This document shows positions 8,192 through 15,370 of a stretch of DNA of 64,000 nt, piece after piece. The DNA is from Actinomycetospora chibensis. GTDB taxonomy: Bacteria > Actinomycetota > Actinomycetes > Mycobacteriales > Pseudonocardiaceae. Made by a program: the position numbers and the translations under genes. Position 1 is the stretch's first letter. Every line of letters starts with the position of its first letter. The DNA is taken from positions 1 to 64,000 of the forward strand of contig NZ_JAQZAM010000021.1 in assembly GCF_028737215.1 (NCBI RefSeq), read 5' to 3'. The notes beneath the pieces are model-generated. The model was not told the origin of the DNA, did no database searches, and saw only the letters and a list, made by a program, of their open reading frames with translations.

Positions 8192-9256
8192 CTACTCTCC
8201 GTAGATCAGGGCGCCGACCGCGGCGACCACCTGATTCGCTCGCACGCTGTCGAGACACGGATGACCAGGCACGGGACAGTCCCTCGCGCGTGTCCCCCGG
8301 CACGGCGCCCCCTGATCACCGAGCAGAATTCGTCGCACTCCGTAAGGAGCCCACCGTTCCGGGGGCACCACGGGGGCGAACAACGAGACGACCGGCACAC
8401 CCACCGCGGCCGCCAGATGGGCGGGTCCTGTGTTGCCCACCACGACCGCGCGCGCGCCGGCCAGCACGGCCGCCAGGGCACCGAACGACGTCCGCCCGCC
8501 GAGATCCACGCCTTCGCGTCCGGCCACCCGTGCGGTGAGCGCGGCCTCGTCCGGCGCACCCGTCACGACCACCCGGTGGCCGGCGGCCGCGAGGGCCGCG
8601 ACGCCCTCGGTCGCGCGGTGCGGCGACCACGCCCGTGCCGGCACCGAGGCCCCGGGGTGCAGCACAACGTAGGGGCCGTCGACGCCGTGCGCGGCGAGCG
8701 CGTCGGCGGCCTCGCGGCGGGCGTCGTCGCCGACCGTGACGGCGAGCCGCCCGTCGTCGCCCTCGGGGAGCGCGTGGCCGGCGCGGGCGGCGATCGCGAG
8801 CGCGCGCTCGGCCTCGGGGAGGTCGTCGGGCAGGTCGACGGTGGGGTCGAGCGCCGGGTCGCCGGGACGCAGGCGGACGTCGAGCAGGCTGCCGGGGTAG
8901 TCGACCGAGGCCGCGGTGATCCGACCGACGCCCGCCATGCGCAGCACCAGCGCGGTCGGCAGCGGCGACTGGTGGAACGAGGTGAGCACCACCGCCTCGT
9001 CGGCCCCCAGGGCGGCGAGTGTGTCGACGACCTCCTCGGTGCCCTCGCGCGTCATGGGCGGCGGCTCGCCGTCCACCCAGGGACAGCGCCACATCACGAC
9101 GGCATCCACCCCCGGCAGCAGCCCGGCCGCCTGCCGGCCGCGCGGCCCGACGACCATGACGACCTCGTCGGCGCCCGCCGCCACGGCGCGCACCGCCGGC
9201 CCGGCGAGCAGGACGTCGCCGTCGCTGTCGAGGCGGACGACGAGCACCCGGCTCAC
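8192..9256 (-). CDS. Family 9 glycosyltransferase (heptosyltransferase-like)
   Basis: This 354-residue protein matches the ADP-heptose:LPS heptosyltransferase fold. It has N-terminal RLDSDGDVLLAGPAV, a central VVLHPGASVPARAWSP, and GNTGPAHLAAAVGVPVVSLF, the family's donor-binding region. The C-terminal end has several Cys residues (CRGTRARDCPVPGHPC) seen in many GT9 proteins. The GTG start overlaps the stop of gmhB. A GT9 enzyme next to gmhA, gmhB and hldE genes strongly suggests that the nucleotide-heptose is used in a transfer reaction, although the organism should not make LPS. Confidence 0.87.
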   Translation of the reverse strand: MSRVLVVRLDSDGDVLLAGPAVRAVAAGADEVVMVVGPRGRQAAGLLPGVDAVVMWRCPWVDGEPPPMTREGTEEVVDTLAALGADEAVVLTSFHQSPLPTALVLRMAGVGRITAASVDYPGSLLDVRLRPGDPALDPTVDLPDDLPEAERALAIAARAGHALPEGDDGRLAVTVGDDARREAADALAAHGVDGPYVVLHPGASVPARAWSPHRATEGVAALAAAGHRVVVTGAPDEAALTARVAGREGVDLGGRTSFGALAAVLAGARAVVVGNTGPAHLAAAVGVPVVSLFAPVVPPERWAPYGVRRILLGDQGAPCRGTRARDCPVPGHPCLDSVRANQVVAAVGALIYGE

Positions 9257-9801
9257 GGTGCGGATCCGGAGGGTCGGAACCCCAGCAGCGCGACGGCACC
9301 CGCCAGGTCGTCGGCGAGGATCCCGCGCGCTGCCGCGTCCTCGATCTCCTCGCGGCGGGTCGCGGCGGTCGGCACGAGGACCGCCCGCGCCCCGGCGGCG
9401 TCGGCGGCCCCGACGTCCGCGGCGATGTCACCGATCACGGCCACGTCGGCGGGCGCGACACCCAGGGCAGCGGCCGCGTCGAGCACCATGCCGGGCGCCG
9501 GCTTGCGGCAGGCGCACCCGTCGTCGCTGCCGTGCGGGCACCACCGCCACACCGCGAACGGACCGAGGAGCTCGGCGACCCGGGCGTTGACTGCCTCGAC
9601 CTGCCCGGCGTCGAGCAGGCCCCGCGCGATCCCGGACTGGTTGCTGACGACGCCGACCGGGACGCCCGCCGCGCGGACACGCCCCAGCGCCGCCGCCGCG
9701 CCGGGCATGGCGCGCACGGCGTCCGGGTCGCCGTTGTAGGGGACGTCGACGACGAGGGTGCCGTCGCGGTCGAACAGCACCGCACGGGGTCGGGTGCTCA
9801 C
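9253..9801 (-). CDS. gmhB: HAD-IIIA phosphatase, heptose-1,7-bisphosphate phosphatase-like (GmhB)
   Basis: The 182-residue protein starts with the HAD motif I LFDRDGTLVVDVPY and has motif II SNQSGIA. It also has the GmhB-type Cys-rich loop CPHGSDDGCACRKP, whose Cys and His residues bind zinc in the family, and motif IV VIGDIAADVGAA. GmhB removes the 7-phosphate from heptose 1,7-bisphosphate before adenylylation. I placed the GTG start at 9801, just before motif I. It is the first gene of the minus-strand heptose operon and diverges from the sigma-factor operon. Confidence 0.87.
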   Translation of the reverse strand: MSTRPRAVLFDRDGTLVVDVPYNGDPDAVRAMPGAAAALGRVRAAGVPVGVVSNQSGIARGLLDAGQVEAVNARVAELLGPFAVWRWCPHGSDDGCACRKPAPGMVLDAAAALGVAPADVAVIGDIAADVGAADAAGARAVLVPTAATRREEIEDAAARGILADDLAGAVALLGFRPSGSAP

Positions 9802-9884
9802 GGTCCGGGAGCACACCACGGACCAGGTGGCCCCGCACCGCCCGCCCCCGCGGTGTGGGAAGCGTGTGGCCCGCGAGCCGCATC

Positions 9885-9909
9885 GGTTTGTGGGTGGGGG
9901 CCCCGGGTA
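9885..9909 (+). promoter_or_regulatory. σF-type promoter of the anti-sigma/sigma operon
   Basis: A GGTTT box at 9885-9889 and a GGGTA box at 9905-9909 are separated by exactly 15 bases. This matches the known mycobacterial σF/σB-type consensus GGTTT-N15-17-GGGTA. The promoter lies about 73 bases before the TTG start of the RsbW-like gene, and the operon encodes a σF-type sigma factor, so autoregulation is the expected reading. Confidence 0.65.
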
Positions 9910-9981
9910 CACGCCCGGAGACCGGGATTCGCGCCGGTCCTGTCCGCCCGAACCGGACGCGACCGCCTGGAGGGAACCGCG

Positions 9982-10515
9982 TTGATCCGTACCCAGCCCC
10001 CTGAGGACCGGGGACCGGGTGCGCCGCGTGACGTGGAACTGCGTGTCCTGGCCCAGCCGGAGGCGCTTGTCACCGTGCGCACCGTGGCCGGCGATCTCGC
10101 GGCCCGTGCCGAGTTCCCCCTCGACGCCGTCGATGATCTCCGGCTCGCCGTGGACGAGGCGTGCACGTGCCTGGCCGGGCTGGCCCGCCCGGGCACCAAG
10201 CTGACGGTCACCTTCACGGTGGACGACGACCGGATCACGGTCACCGCGTCCGTCTCGACGACGGGACCGACCGGCCTGCCCACCACGACGTTCGCGTGGC
10301 GGGTGCTGACGGTCCTGGCCGACGACGTGCGGGTGCTCTCCGAGGCGCCCACCGCTCCCGGTGAGGCGCACCGCCTGGCCCTGCGGATGACGTTGGTCCG
10401 TCCCGCGCTCGGGGCCTCGCTCGGGGCGTTCGGGGCCTGCGACGCCGACGCCGCGGCGCCCCGGGACGCCGCCGTCTCCTTCATGCCCGAGCGTCCCGGG
10501 AGCCCGGGGCCGTGA
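9982..10515 (+). CDS. RsbW-like ATP-binding anti-sigma factor
   Basis: This protein of about 177 residues has an HATPase_c-like fold. LRLAVDEACTCLAG is the N-box helix, with the Glu and following residues that bind magnesium-ATP. A second conserved core follows, with a degenerate G-box, as is common in actinobacterial RsbW/UsfX proteins. I chose the TTG at 9982 because GGAGGGAA lies six bases upstream. The gene overlaps the sigma-factor start by four bases, the usual anti-sigma/sigma coupling. It should hold the downstream sigma factor inactive until a STAS antagonist such as the product of 2581-2979 displaces it. Confidence 0.82.
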   Translation: MIRTQPPEDRGPGAPRDVELRVLAQPEALVTVRTVAGDLAARAEFPLDAVDDLRLAVDEACTCLAGLARPGTKLTVTFTVDDDRITVTASVSTTGPTGLPTTTFAWRVLTVLADDVRVLSEAPTAPGEAHRLALRMTLVRPALGASLGAFGACDADAAAPRDAAVSFMPERPGSPGP

Positions 10516-11507
10516 CGCCGTCCCCCGACCCGGCGCCCCCTTCCACTCCAGAGACGACGGATGTGACCTCCATCGACGCCATGGCTGCGACCACCACGAC
10601 GAGCGACACGGCCGACGCCGTCGCCACCGCCGAGTCCGACGACACCGCCGACTCCACCTACTCCACCACCGACACCGCCCCGCGCCCGGCCGCGGACACC
10701 GCGACGAAGGACAACGGCGGCCGGTCGAACGGGCGGCGCAGCTCCTCGCGGGGCGAGTACGACCACCTCATGCCGAAGCTCGCCGAGCACGCCAAGCTCG
10801 AGATGGGCTCCCCGGAGCGGCTGCGGCTGCGCGACGAGCTCGTGCGCGGGCACCTGCCGGTCGCCCAGCACATCGCGCGGCGGTTCTCGCGGCGCGGCGA
10901 GCCGGAGGAGGACCTCGAGCAGGTCGCGACCCTCGGACTGATCAACGCCGTCGACCGGTACGACCCGGACCGCGGCACCGACTTCCTGTCCTACGCGGTA
11001 CCGACGATCACCGGCGAGGTCCGTCGCCACTTCCGTGACCAGGCGTGGTCGATGCGTGTCCCGCGCCGGCTCAAGGACCTCAACGTCACGCTGTCGGCGG
11101 CGATGTCGCAGATGTCGCAGACCCTGGGCCGCGCCCCGAACGCCCCCGAGCTGGCCGAGCACCTGGGCATCTCCAAGGAGGAGGTGCTCGAGGCGCTCGA
11201 GGCGTCGAACGCCTACCGCAGCGGCTCGCTCGACGAGATGCTCGTCGACGACCCCGACTCCGGGAAGGTCTCCGACCTGCTCGGCGAGGCCGACGCGGCG
11301 CTCGAGCAGGTCGAGTACCAGCAGACGCTGGCCCCGCTGCTGGAGAAGCTGCCCCAGCGCGAGCGGACGATCATCAAGCTGCGCTTCTTCGGCAACCTGA
11401 CGCAGTCGCAGATCGCCGAGCACGTCGGCATCTCCCAGATGCACGTCTCCCGGCTGCTCGCGAAGACGCTGGTCCAGCTGCGCGGGGACGTCGGCGACGC
11501 TCGGTGA
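10512..11507 (+). CDS. sigF: SigB/SigF/SigG-family RNA polymerase sigma factor
   Basis: The 331-residue protein has a disordered Thr/Asp-rich N-terminus of about 75 residues. Region 2 follows (LVRGHLPVAQHIARRF, EDLEQVATLGLINAVDRYDP, FLSYAVPTITGEVRRHFRD), then region 3 and a region 4 helix-turn-helix (LTQSQIAEHVGISQMHVSRLLAKTL). These are hallmarks of the group 3 stress and sporulation sigma factors. It is coupled to the upstream anti-sigma gene and, unusually, also coupled at its 3' end to a GT9 glycosyltransferase. The promoter at 9885-9909 fits its own predicted specificity. Confidence 0.9.
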   Translation: MTPSPDPAPPSTPETTDVTSIDAMAATTTTSDTADAVATAESDDTADSTYSTTDTAPRPAADTATKDNGGRSNGRRSSSRGEYDHLMPKLAEHAKLEMGSPERLRLRDELVRGHLPVAQHIARRFSRRGEPEEDLEQVATLGLINAVDRYDPDRGTDFLSYAVPTITGEVRRHFRDQAWSMRVPRRLKDLNVTLSAAMSQMSQTLGRAPNAPELAEHLGISKEEVLEALEASNAYRSGSLDEMLVDDPDSGKVSDLLGEADAALEQVEYQQTLAPLLEKLPQRERTIIKLRFFGNLTQSQIAEHVGISQMHVSRLLAKTLVQLRGDVGDAR

Positions 11508-12505
11508 GCCCCCGCCCGACGGCCGTCGTCCTGCGCGACCTCGGCCTGGGCGACCTGCTCGTCGCCGTCCCCGCCCTGCGGCTGCTGCGCCGGGCCCTGC
11601 CCGACCACGAGATCGTCCTCGTCGCCCCGGACGCCCTCGCGCCCCTCGTGGCGCGCATCGAGGCGGTGGACTCCCATGTGCGTGATCTTCTGGGCTATCG
11701 CTCAGAAGATCACGCACGACCCGACGTCGCCGTGAACCTCCACGGGCGTGGGCCCGAGAGCCACGCGCGCCTCGACGCGCTCGCCCCGCGCCGGCGGATC
11801 GGGCACGCGGCACCGGGCTGGGACGGGCCGGCGTGGGTCGACGACCCCGCGCGCCCCGAACGACAGCGCTGGTGCGACCTGCTCGTCGAGACCGGACTGG
11901 TCGATGAGGTGAACGACGCCGACGACCTCACGCTGCCCGGGCGCCGGGCCGTCGCCTCCGGGCCCGTCGTCGTGCACCCCGGCGCCGCCTACGGCGCCAA
12001 ACGCTGGCCGGCGCCGCGGTTCGCCGCGTGCGCCGCCGCCCTGCAGGCGCGGGGTCACCCGGTGGTCGTCACCGGCGGCCCGGGTGAGCACCGACTGACC
12101 GCCGAGGTCGTGGCCCGGGCGGGACTGCCCGTCGACGCCGACCTCGGCGGGCGCACCGACCTCGCCGGCCTGCTCGACCTCGTCGCCGCCTCCGCGCTCG
12201 TCCTCGCGGGTGACACGGGCATCAGCCACGTCGCGACGGCCTTCGGCACGCCCTCGGTGACCCTGTTCGGCCCCGTGCCCCCGACGCAGTGGGGTCCGCC
12301 CCCCGGCGGCCCCCACGTCGTGCTCGGCGACGACACCGTCCGGCGCGGCGAGCGCTTCGCCGACGACCCCGACCCCGCGCTGCTCGCCGTCACCCCCGAC
12401 GACGTCCTGGCCGCGCTCCCCTACCCCGCGGTCCCCTACCCCGCGGTCCCCTACCCCGCGGTCTCGAGCATCGTGGGAACCCCTGTCGGTCGCCGGCGCT
12501 CATGA
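11504..12505 (+). CDS. Family 9 glycosyltransferase coupled to the sigma factor gene
   Basis: This 333-residue GT9 protein has VVLRDLGLGDLLVAVPALRLL at the N-terminus, VVVHPGAAYGAKRWP in the middle and LAGDTGISHVATAFGTPSVTLFGP in the donor site. Its GTG overlaps the sigma-factor TGA, so it is expressed with the stress sigma factor. A 40-bp palindrome at 11678-11717 is translated in frame near residues 59-71. The C-terminus carries a 5-residue tandem repeat (PYPAV three times). It is the second heptosyltransferase-like gene of the region, and it links glycan modification to the σF regulon. Confidence 0.85.
   Translation: MSPRPTAVVLRDLGLGDLLVAVPALRLLRRALPDHEIVLVAPDALAPLVARIEAVDSHVRDLLGYRSEDHARPDVAVNLHGRGPESHARLDALAPRRRIGHAAPGWDGPAWVDDPARPERQRWCDLLVETGLVDEVNDADDLTLPGRRAVASGPVVVHPGAAYGAKRWPAPRFAACAAALQARGHPVVVTGGPGEHRLTAEVVARAGLPVDADLGGRTDLAGLLDLVAASALVLAGDTGISHVATAFGTPSVTLFGPVPPTQWGPPPGGPHVVLGDDTVRRGERFADDPDPALLAVTPDDVLAALPYPAVPYPAVPYPAVSSIVGTPVGRRRS
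11678..11717. repeat. 40-bp-class palindromic repeat, copy C (inside GT9 gene)
   Basis: A 40-base palindrome with perfect 15-base arms (GTGCGTGATCTTCTG and its complement) around a 10-base centre containing GCTAT. It lies inside the GT9 coding sequence and is translated without breaking the frame. The same arms, with two changes, recur at 29155-29194. Confidence 0.85.
12418..12462 (+). repeat. Three exact 15-base tandem repeats in the GT9 C-terminus
   Basis: The unit CCCCTACCCCGCGGT occurs three times head to tail and encodes PYPAV three times near the GT9 C-terminus. Exact in-frame repeats of this kind are prone to copy-number change by slippage. Confidence 0.9.
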
Positions 12506-12520
12506 GGACGCGGCGGCGGC

Positions 12521-12675
12521 CCGGCGTCTGCCTCGTCCGCGACGCTTCGGTTTCCGAAGCATCTTCGGCTCCCCGTCGGTGGGCCGCTCTCACGGACGGT
12601 GCGACGCGGCGCCGGCGTCCACCTCGTCCACGACGCTTCGGTTTTCGAAGCTTCTTCCGCACCCGTGTCGGGCCA
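12521..12675 (+). repeat. Two imperfect direct repeats with a hairpin, 91-base spacing
   Basis: Intergenic sequence between the GT9 gene and the DUF2127 gene holds two copies of a roughly 60-base block, at 12521-12585 and 12612-12675. Each contains GACGCTTCGGTTT(C/T)CGAAGC, which forms a GCTTCG/CGAAGC hairpin. It could work as a pair of terminators after the σF operon or as a regulatory site for the next gene. Confidence 0.6.
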
Positions 12676-12701
12676 GCCGTGTCCGCCTAGCATCACGAAC
12701 C

Positions 12702-13511
12702 GTGAGGCTGCGCTACGAGCTCCTGGGCTGTGCGCTGCACGGGCACGCGCTCGTCGGCACCGACGCGGCCACGGTCCGTGCTCAGGACGCCCAGCTCGTG
12801 CGGGAGGACGCCGACGGCCTGCGCTGGCACCGCTGCCTGCGCTGCGACGCCTGGGAGCCCCGCGCGGCGCCCACGACACCCACCCGCGACACCCCGCCGG
12901 GCCCCGACGAGATCGAGGTCCCGCTGCGCGGCCGCCCGCTGCGCGACCGCTACGTGCTGCGCCTCATCGCCCTCGACCGCACCCTGCACGTCGTCGGCCT
13001 CGGGCTGCTCGGCACCGCGGTGCTGCTGTTCGCCGCCTACCGCGAGAGCTGGGGCCCGACCGCGGGCCAGATCGTCGGCATCCTGCAGGCGAGCCTCGGC
13101 GGACCGGTCGGTCACGGCGGCCCGACGCTGCTCACCGAGGTGGAGCGCGCCTTCGCCGTTCCCAGCGCCACGCTCTACTGGCTCGCGCTCGCGCTGCTGG
13201 CCTACGCGGCGCTCGAGGCCGTCGAAGCGGTCGGGCTCTGGTACGCGCGGCGCTGGGCGGAGTACCTGACGTTCGTCGCCACCACCGTCCTGCTCGCGCC
13301 CGAGCTCTGGGAGCTGAGCCACGGACCGACGCCGACGAAGATCGCCGCGCTGGTGGTCAACATCGCCGTGATCGTCTATCTCCTCGTCGCCAAGCGCCTG
13401 TTCGGGGTGCGGGGCGGCGGCCGCGCCGAGGAGGCCGAGCGCGCCCACGACACCGGGTGGCCCGCGGTGGAACGGACCGGTCCCGGCGTCGATCGGCTGA
13501 CGTCGCGCTGA
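12702..13511 (+). CDS. DUF2127-type membrane protein
   Basis: The 269-residue protein has an N-terminal cytoplasmic part with HRCLRCDAW, a CxxC pair. A transmembrane segment (VVGLGLLGTAVLLFAAY) follows, then two further hydrophobic segments with YWLALALLAYAALEAVEAVGLW and a final IAALVVNIAVIVYLLVAKRLF. That pattern matches the DUF2127 integral membrane family; its biochemical function is not known. I took the GTG at 12702 as start. It stands alone, with 150 bases to the next gene. Confidence 0.75.
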   Translation: MRLRYELLGCALHGHALVGTDAATVRAQDAQLVREDADGLRWHRCLRCDAWEPRAAPTTPTRDTPPGPDEIEVPLRGRPLRDRYVLRLIALDRTLHVVGLGLLGTAVLLFAAYRESWGPTAGQIVGILQASLGGPVGHGGPTLLTEVERAFAVPSATLYWLALALLAYAALEAVEAVGLWYARRWAEYLTFVATTVLLAPELWELSHGPTPTKIAALVVNIAVIVYLLVAKRLFGVRGGGRAEEAERAHDTGWPAVERTGPGVDRLTSR

Positions 13512-13667
13512 CGACTCGTCACGTGACGGCGCCGATCGGCCGTCCGAGGTATCGGACGCATGCCCCGACGAGATCCACGCCGGCCGCGCCGGCCCTGGCG
13601 ATCGCCGCTCGGCTGTGACCCGCGCCGCGACCGGTTGTGCCGCCTCCACCTCGGGTACGCCCGGCCG

Positions 13668-14555
13668 GTGCCCCGTCGACCCGCGCCGATCGCCACCTCC
13701 ATGGCGCTCGTCCGGGACGTCGGGACGACGTTGCGCGGGCGCGACCTGGCTGCCGTCGCCGCAGGCTTGACCTACTTCGCCGCCCTCGGCGTCGTGCCGT
13801 GGCTGCTGCTCGCGGTGTGGGGCGCGGCGCTGCTCACGTCGCCGGAGACGGTCGGCGCGTACCTCGCCGACCTGCGCCTGCTCGTGCCGCCCGAGATGGG
13901 CGCGCGGCCGGTCTACGACGCCCTCGTGCGCGCCGGGCTCGACCTCGGTGCGTGGGGTGCGCTCGTCACCGTCCTGCCCGCGACGTTCTACGGCGAGGGC
14001 CTGCGACGGGCGTGCCTGCGCCTGTCCCCGCGGCGCGACCGCTTCACGGGCTGGCGGGCCCGGCTGAGCCTCCTGCCCCTCGTGCTCGTGGTGCCCGTCC
14101 TCGCCCTCGGGGTGTTCGCCGGGGCGCCGCTGCTCGCCGACCTCGCCCGCACCGGCGGGTTCCTGGCCACCGCCGGCTGGGTCGTCGTCGCGTTCCACCT
14201 CTCCTTCGTCGCTCTCGGCGTGGTGCTGGCCTGGGGGTTCCGGGTCGTCGCGCCCGGCGGCCCGGGATGGCGGGCCACCCTGCTCGGGGCCTTCGGGACC
14301 GGGGCGGTGCTCGCCGGGTTCCTGCAGGGTTTCCTGCTGTTCCTCGCCCTGCCGATCGACCTGGGAATCCCGTTCGGCGGGCTCGACGTCGTCGGCGCGG
14401 CGGTCGCGATCGCCCTCTGGATGTTCGTGCTGCACGTGCTGCTGCTGACGGGCTGGGCGGCCACCGACGCGCTGGACCGGCGTCTGCGGTCGGTCCGGGT
14501 CGCGGAGCCGCCCGTCCCGGAGACCGCGGCCGTCGCGGTCGGGGCAGGCCGATGA
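13668..14555 (+). CDS. YihY/BrkB-family membrane protein
   Basis: About 295 residues with the typical YihY start (RDLAAVAAGLTYFAALGVVPWLLL) and six hydrophobic segments, including a long C-terminal pair. The family consists of inner-membrane proteins of uncertain transport function. Start choice is uncertain: GTG 13668, ATG 13701 and an ATG at 13560 are all in frame; the residues before 13668 are Arg/Pro-rich and look non-coding. The stop overlaps the ATG of the carotenoid-type gene by four bases, so the genes form one operon. Confidence 0.78.
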   Translation: MPRRPAPIATSMALVRDVGTTLRGRDLAAVAAGLTYFAALGVVPWLLLAVWGAALLTSPETVGAYLADLRLLVPPEMGARPVYDALVRAGLDLGAWGALVTVLPATFYGEGLRRACLRLSPRRDRFTGWRARLSLLPLVLVVPVLALGVFAGAPLLADLARTGGFLATAGWVVVAFHLSFVALGVVLAWGFRVVAPGGPGWRATLLGAFGTGAVLAGFLQGFLLFLALPIDLGIPFGGLDVVGAAVAIALWMFVLHVLLLTGWAATDALDRRLRSVRVAEPPVPETAAVAVGAGR

Positions 14556-15370
14556 GCCACGCGACCCGCGTCCGGCCCGCCGTCGCCGGCCAGCCGGGCA
14601 TCCACCCGACCCGGCACGCCGTGCCCTGGGCGCTCGGTGCGGGCGTCGTCGGCGTGCAGATCGCCTTCCCGCTCACCGGCGGCGGGACGCCGACGCTCAC
14701 CGTGCTCGCGGTGGTCCTCTTCGCGTGCGCCTCGGTGACGCACGCGCTGCTCACCCGCGGCCCCGCCGCCGCCGTCGGCCTCGTCGTCGTCGCGGGCGGG
14801 GGTGGCCTGGCCGCCGAGGCGATCGGCCTCGCGACCGGCCTGCCGTTCGGGCAGTACGCCTACACCGGCTCGCTCGGAGCCGCTGTGCTCGGCGTGCCGC
14901 TGGTCGTCCCGGCGGCGTGGATCATGATGGCGTACCCGTCGCTGATCGTCGGGCGACGTCTGACCGCGGCGCTCGGCCGGGGGCGGGGCGTCACCACCGT
15001 GCTCGGGGCCTGGGCGCTCGCCACCTGGGACGTCTTCCTCGACCCGCAGATGGTCGAGGCCGGCCACTGGTACTGGCTCGAGCCGTGGCCGACGCTGCCC
15101 GGGGTCCCGGGCATCCCGGTGTCCAACTTCGCGGGCTGGCTGCTCGTCGCCCTGCTGATGATCGCCGCCCTGGACCGCGTGCTGCCCGACCGCCACGACG
15201 GCGACGACCGACTGCCGCTGGCGCTGTGGTGCTGGACGTTCCTTTCCTCGACGATGGCCGCCGCGGTGTTCTTCGGACGGCCCTCGGTCGCGCTCGTCGG
15301 CGGGCTGCTCATGGGTGTCGTCGGGGTGCCGCTGCTGGTGGTGCTCTCCCGCCGCGGGAGCGACGCGTGA
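14552..15370 (+). CDS. CruF-like carotenoid biosynthesis membrane protein (DUF422)
   Basis: The 272-residue polytopic protein has seven or eight predicted membrane spans and the family motifs GLPFGQYAYT and WDVFLDPQMVEAGHWYW. CruF is the known C-1',2' hydratase of monocyclic carotenoids. The neighbours fit: a GT2 glycosyltransferase and a CrtI/CrtD-like desaturase follow with 4-base overlaps, the gene set of glycosylated carotenoid pathways. Assignment rests on these motifs and context. Confidence 0.8.
   Translation: MSHATRVRPAVAGQPGIHPTRHAVPWALGAGVVGVQIAFPLTGGGTPTLTVLAVVLFACASVTHALLTRGPAAAVGLVVVAGGGGLAAEAIGLATGLPFGQYAYTGSLGAAVLGVPLVVPAAWIMMAYPSLIVGRRLTAALGRGRGVTTVLGAWALATWDVFLDPQMVEAGHWYWLEPWPTLPGVPGIPVSNFAGWLLVALLMIAALDRVLPDRHDGDDRLPLALWCWTFLSSTMAAAVFFGRPSVALVGGLLMGVVGVPLLVVLSRRGSDA

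Noticed and set aside
12418-12462. CRISPR-like array
   Set aside because: The repeats are 15 bases with no spacers and lie in a coding sequence. No CRISPR array or cas gene is visible anywhere in the window.
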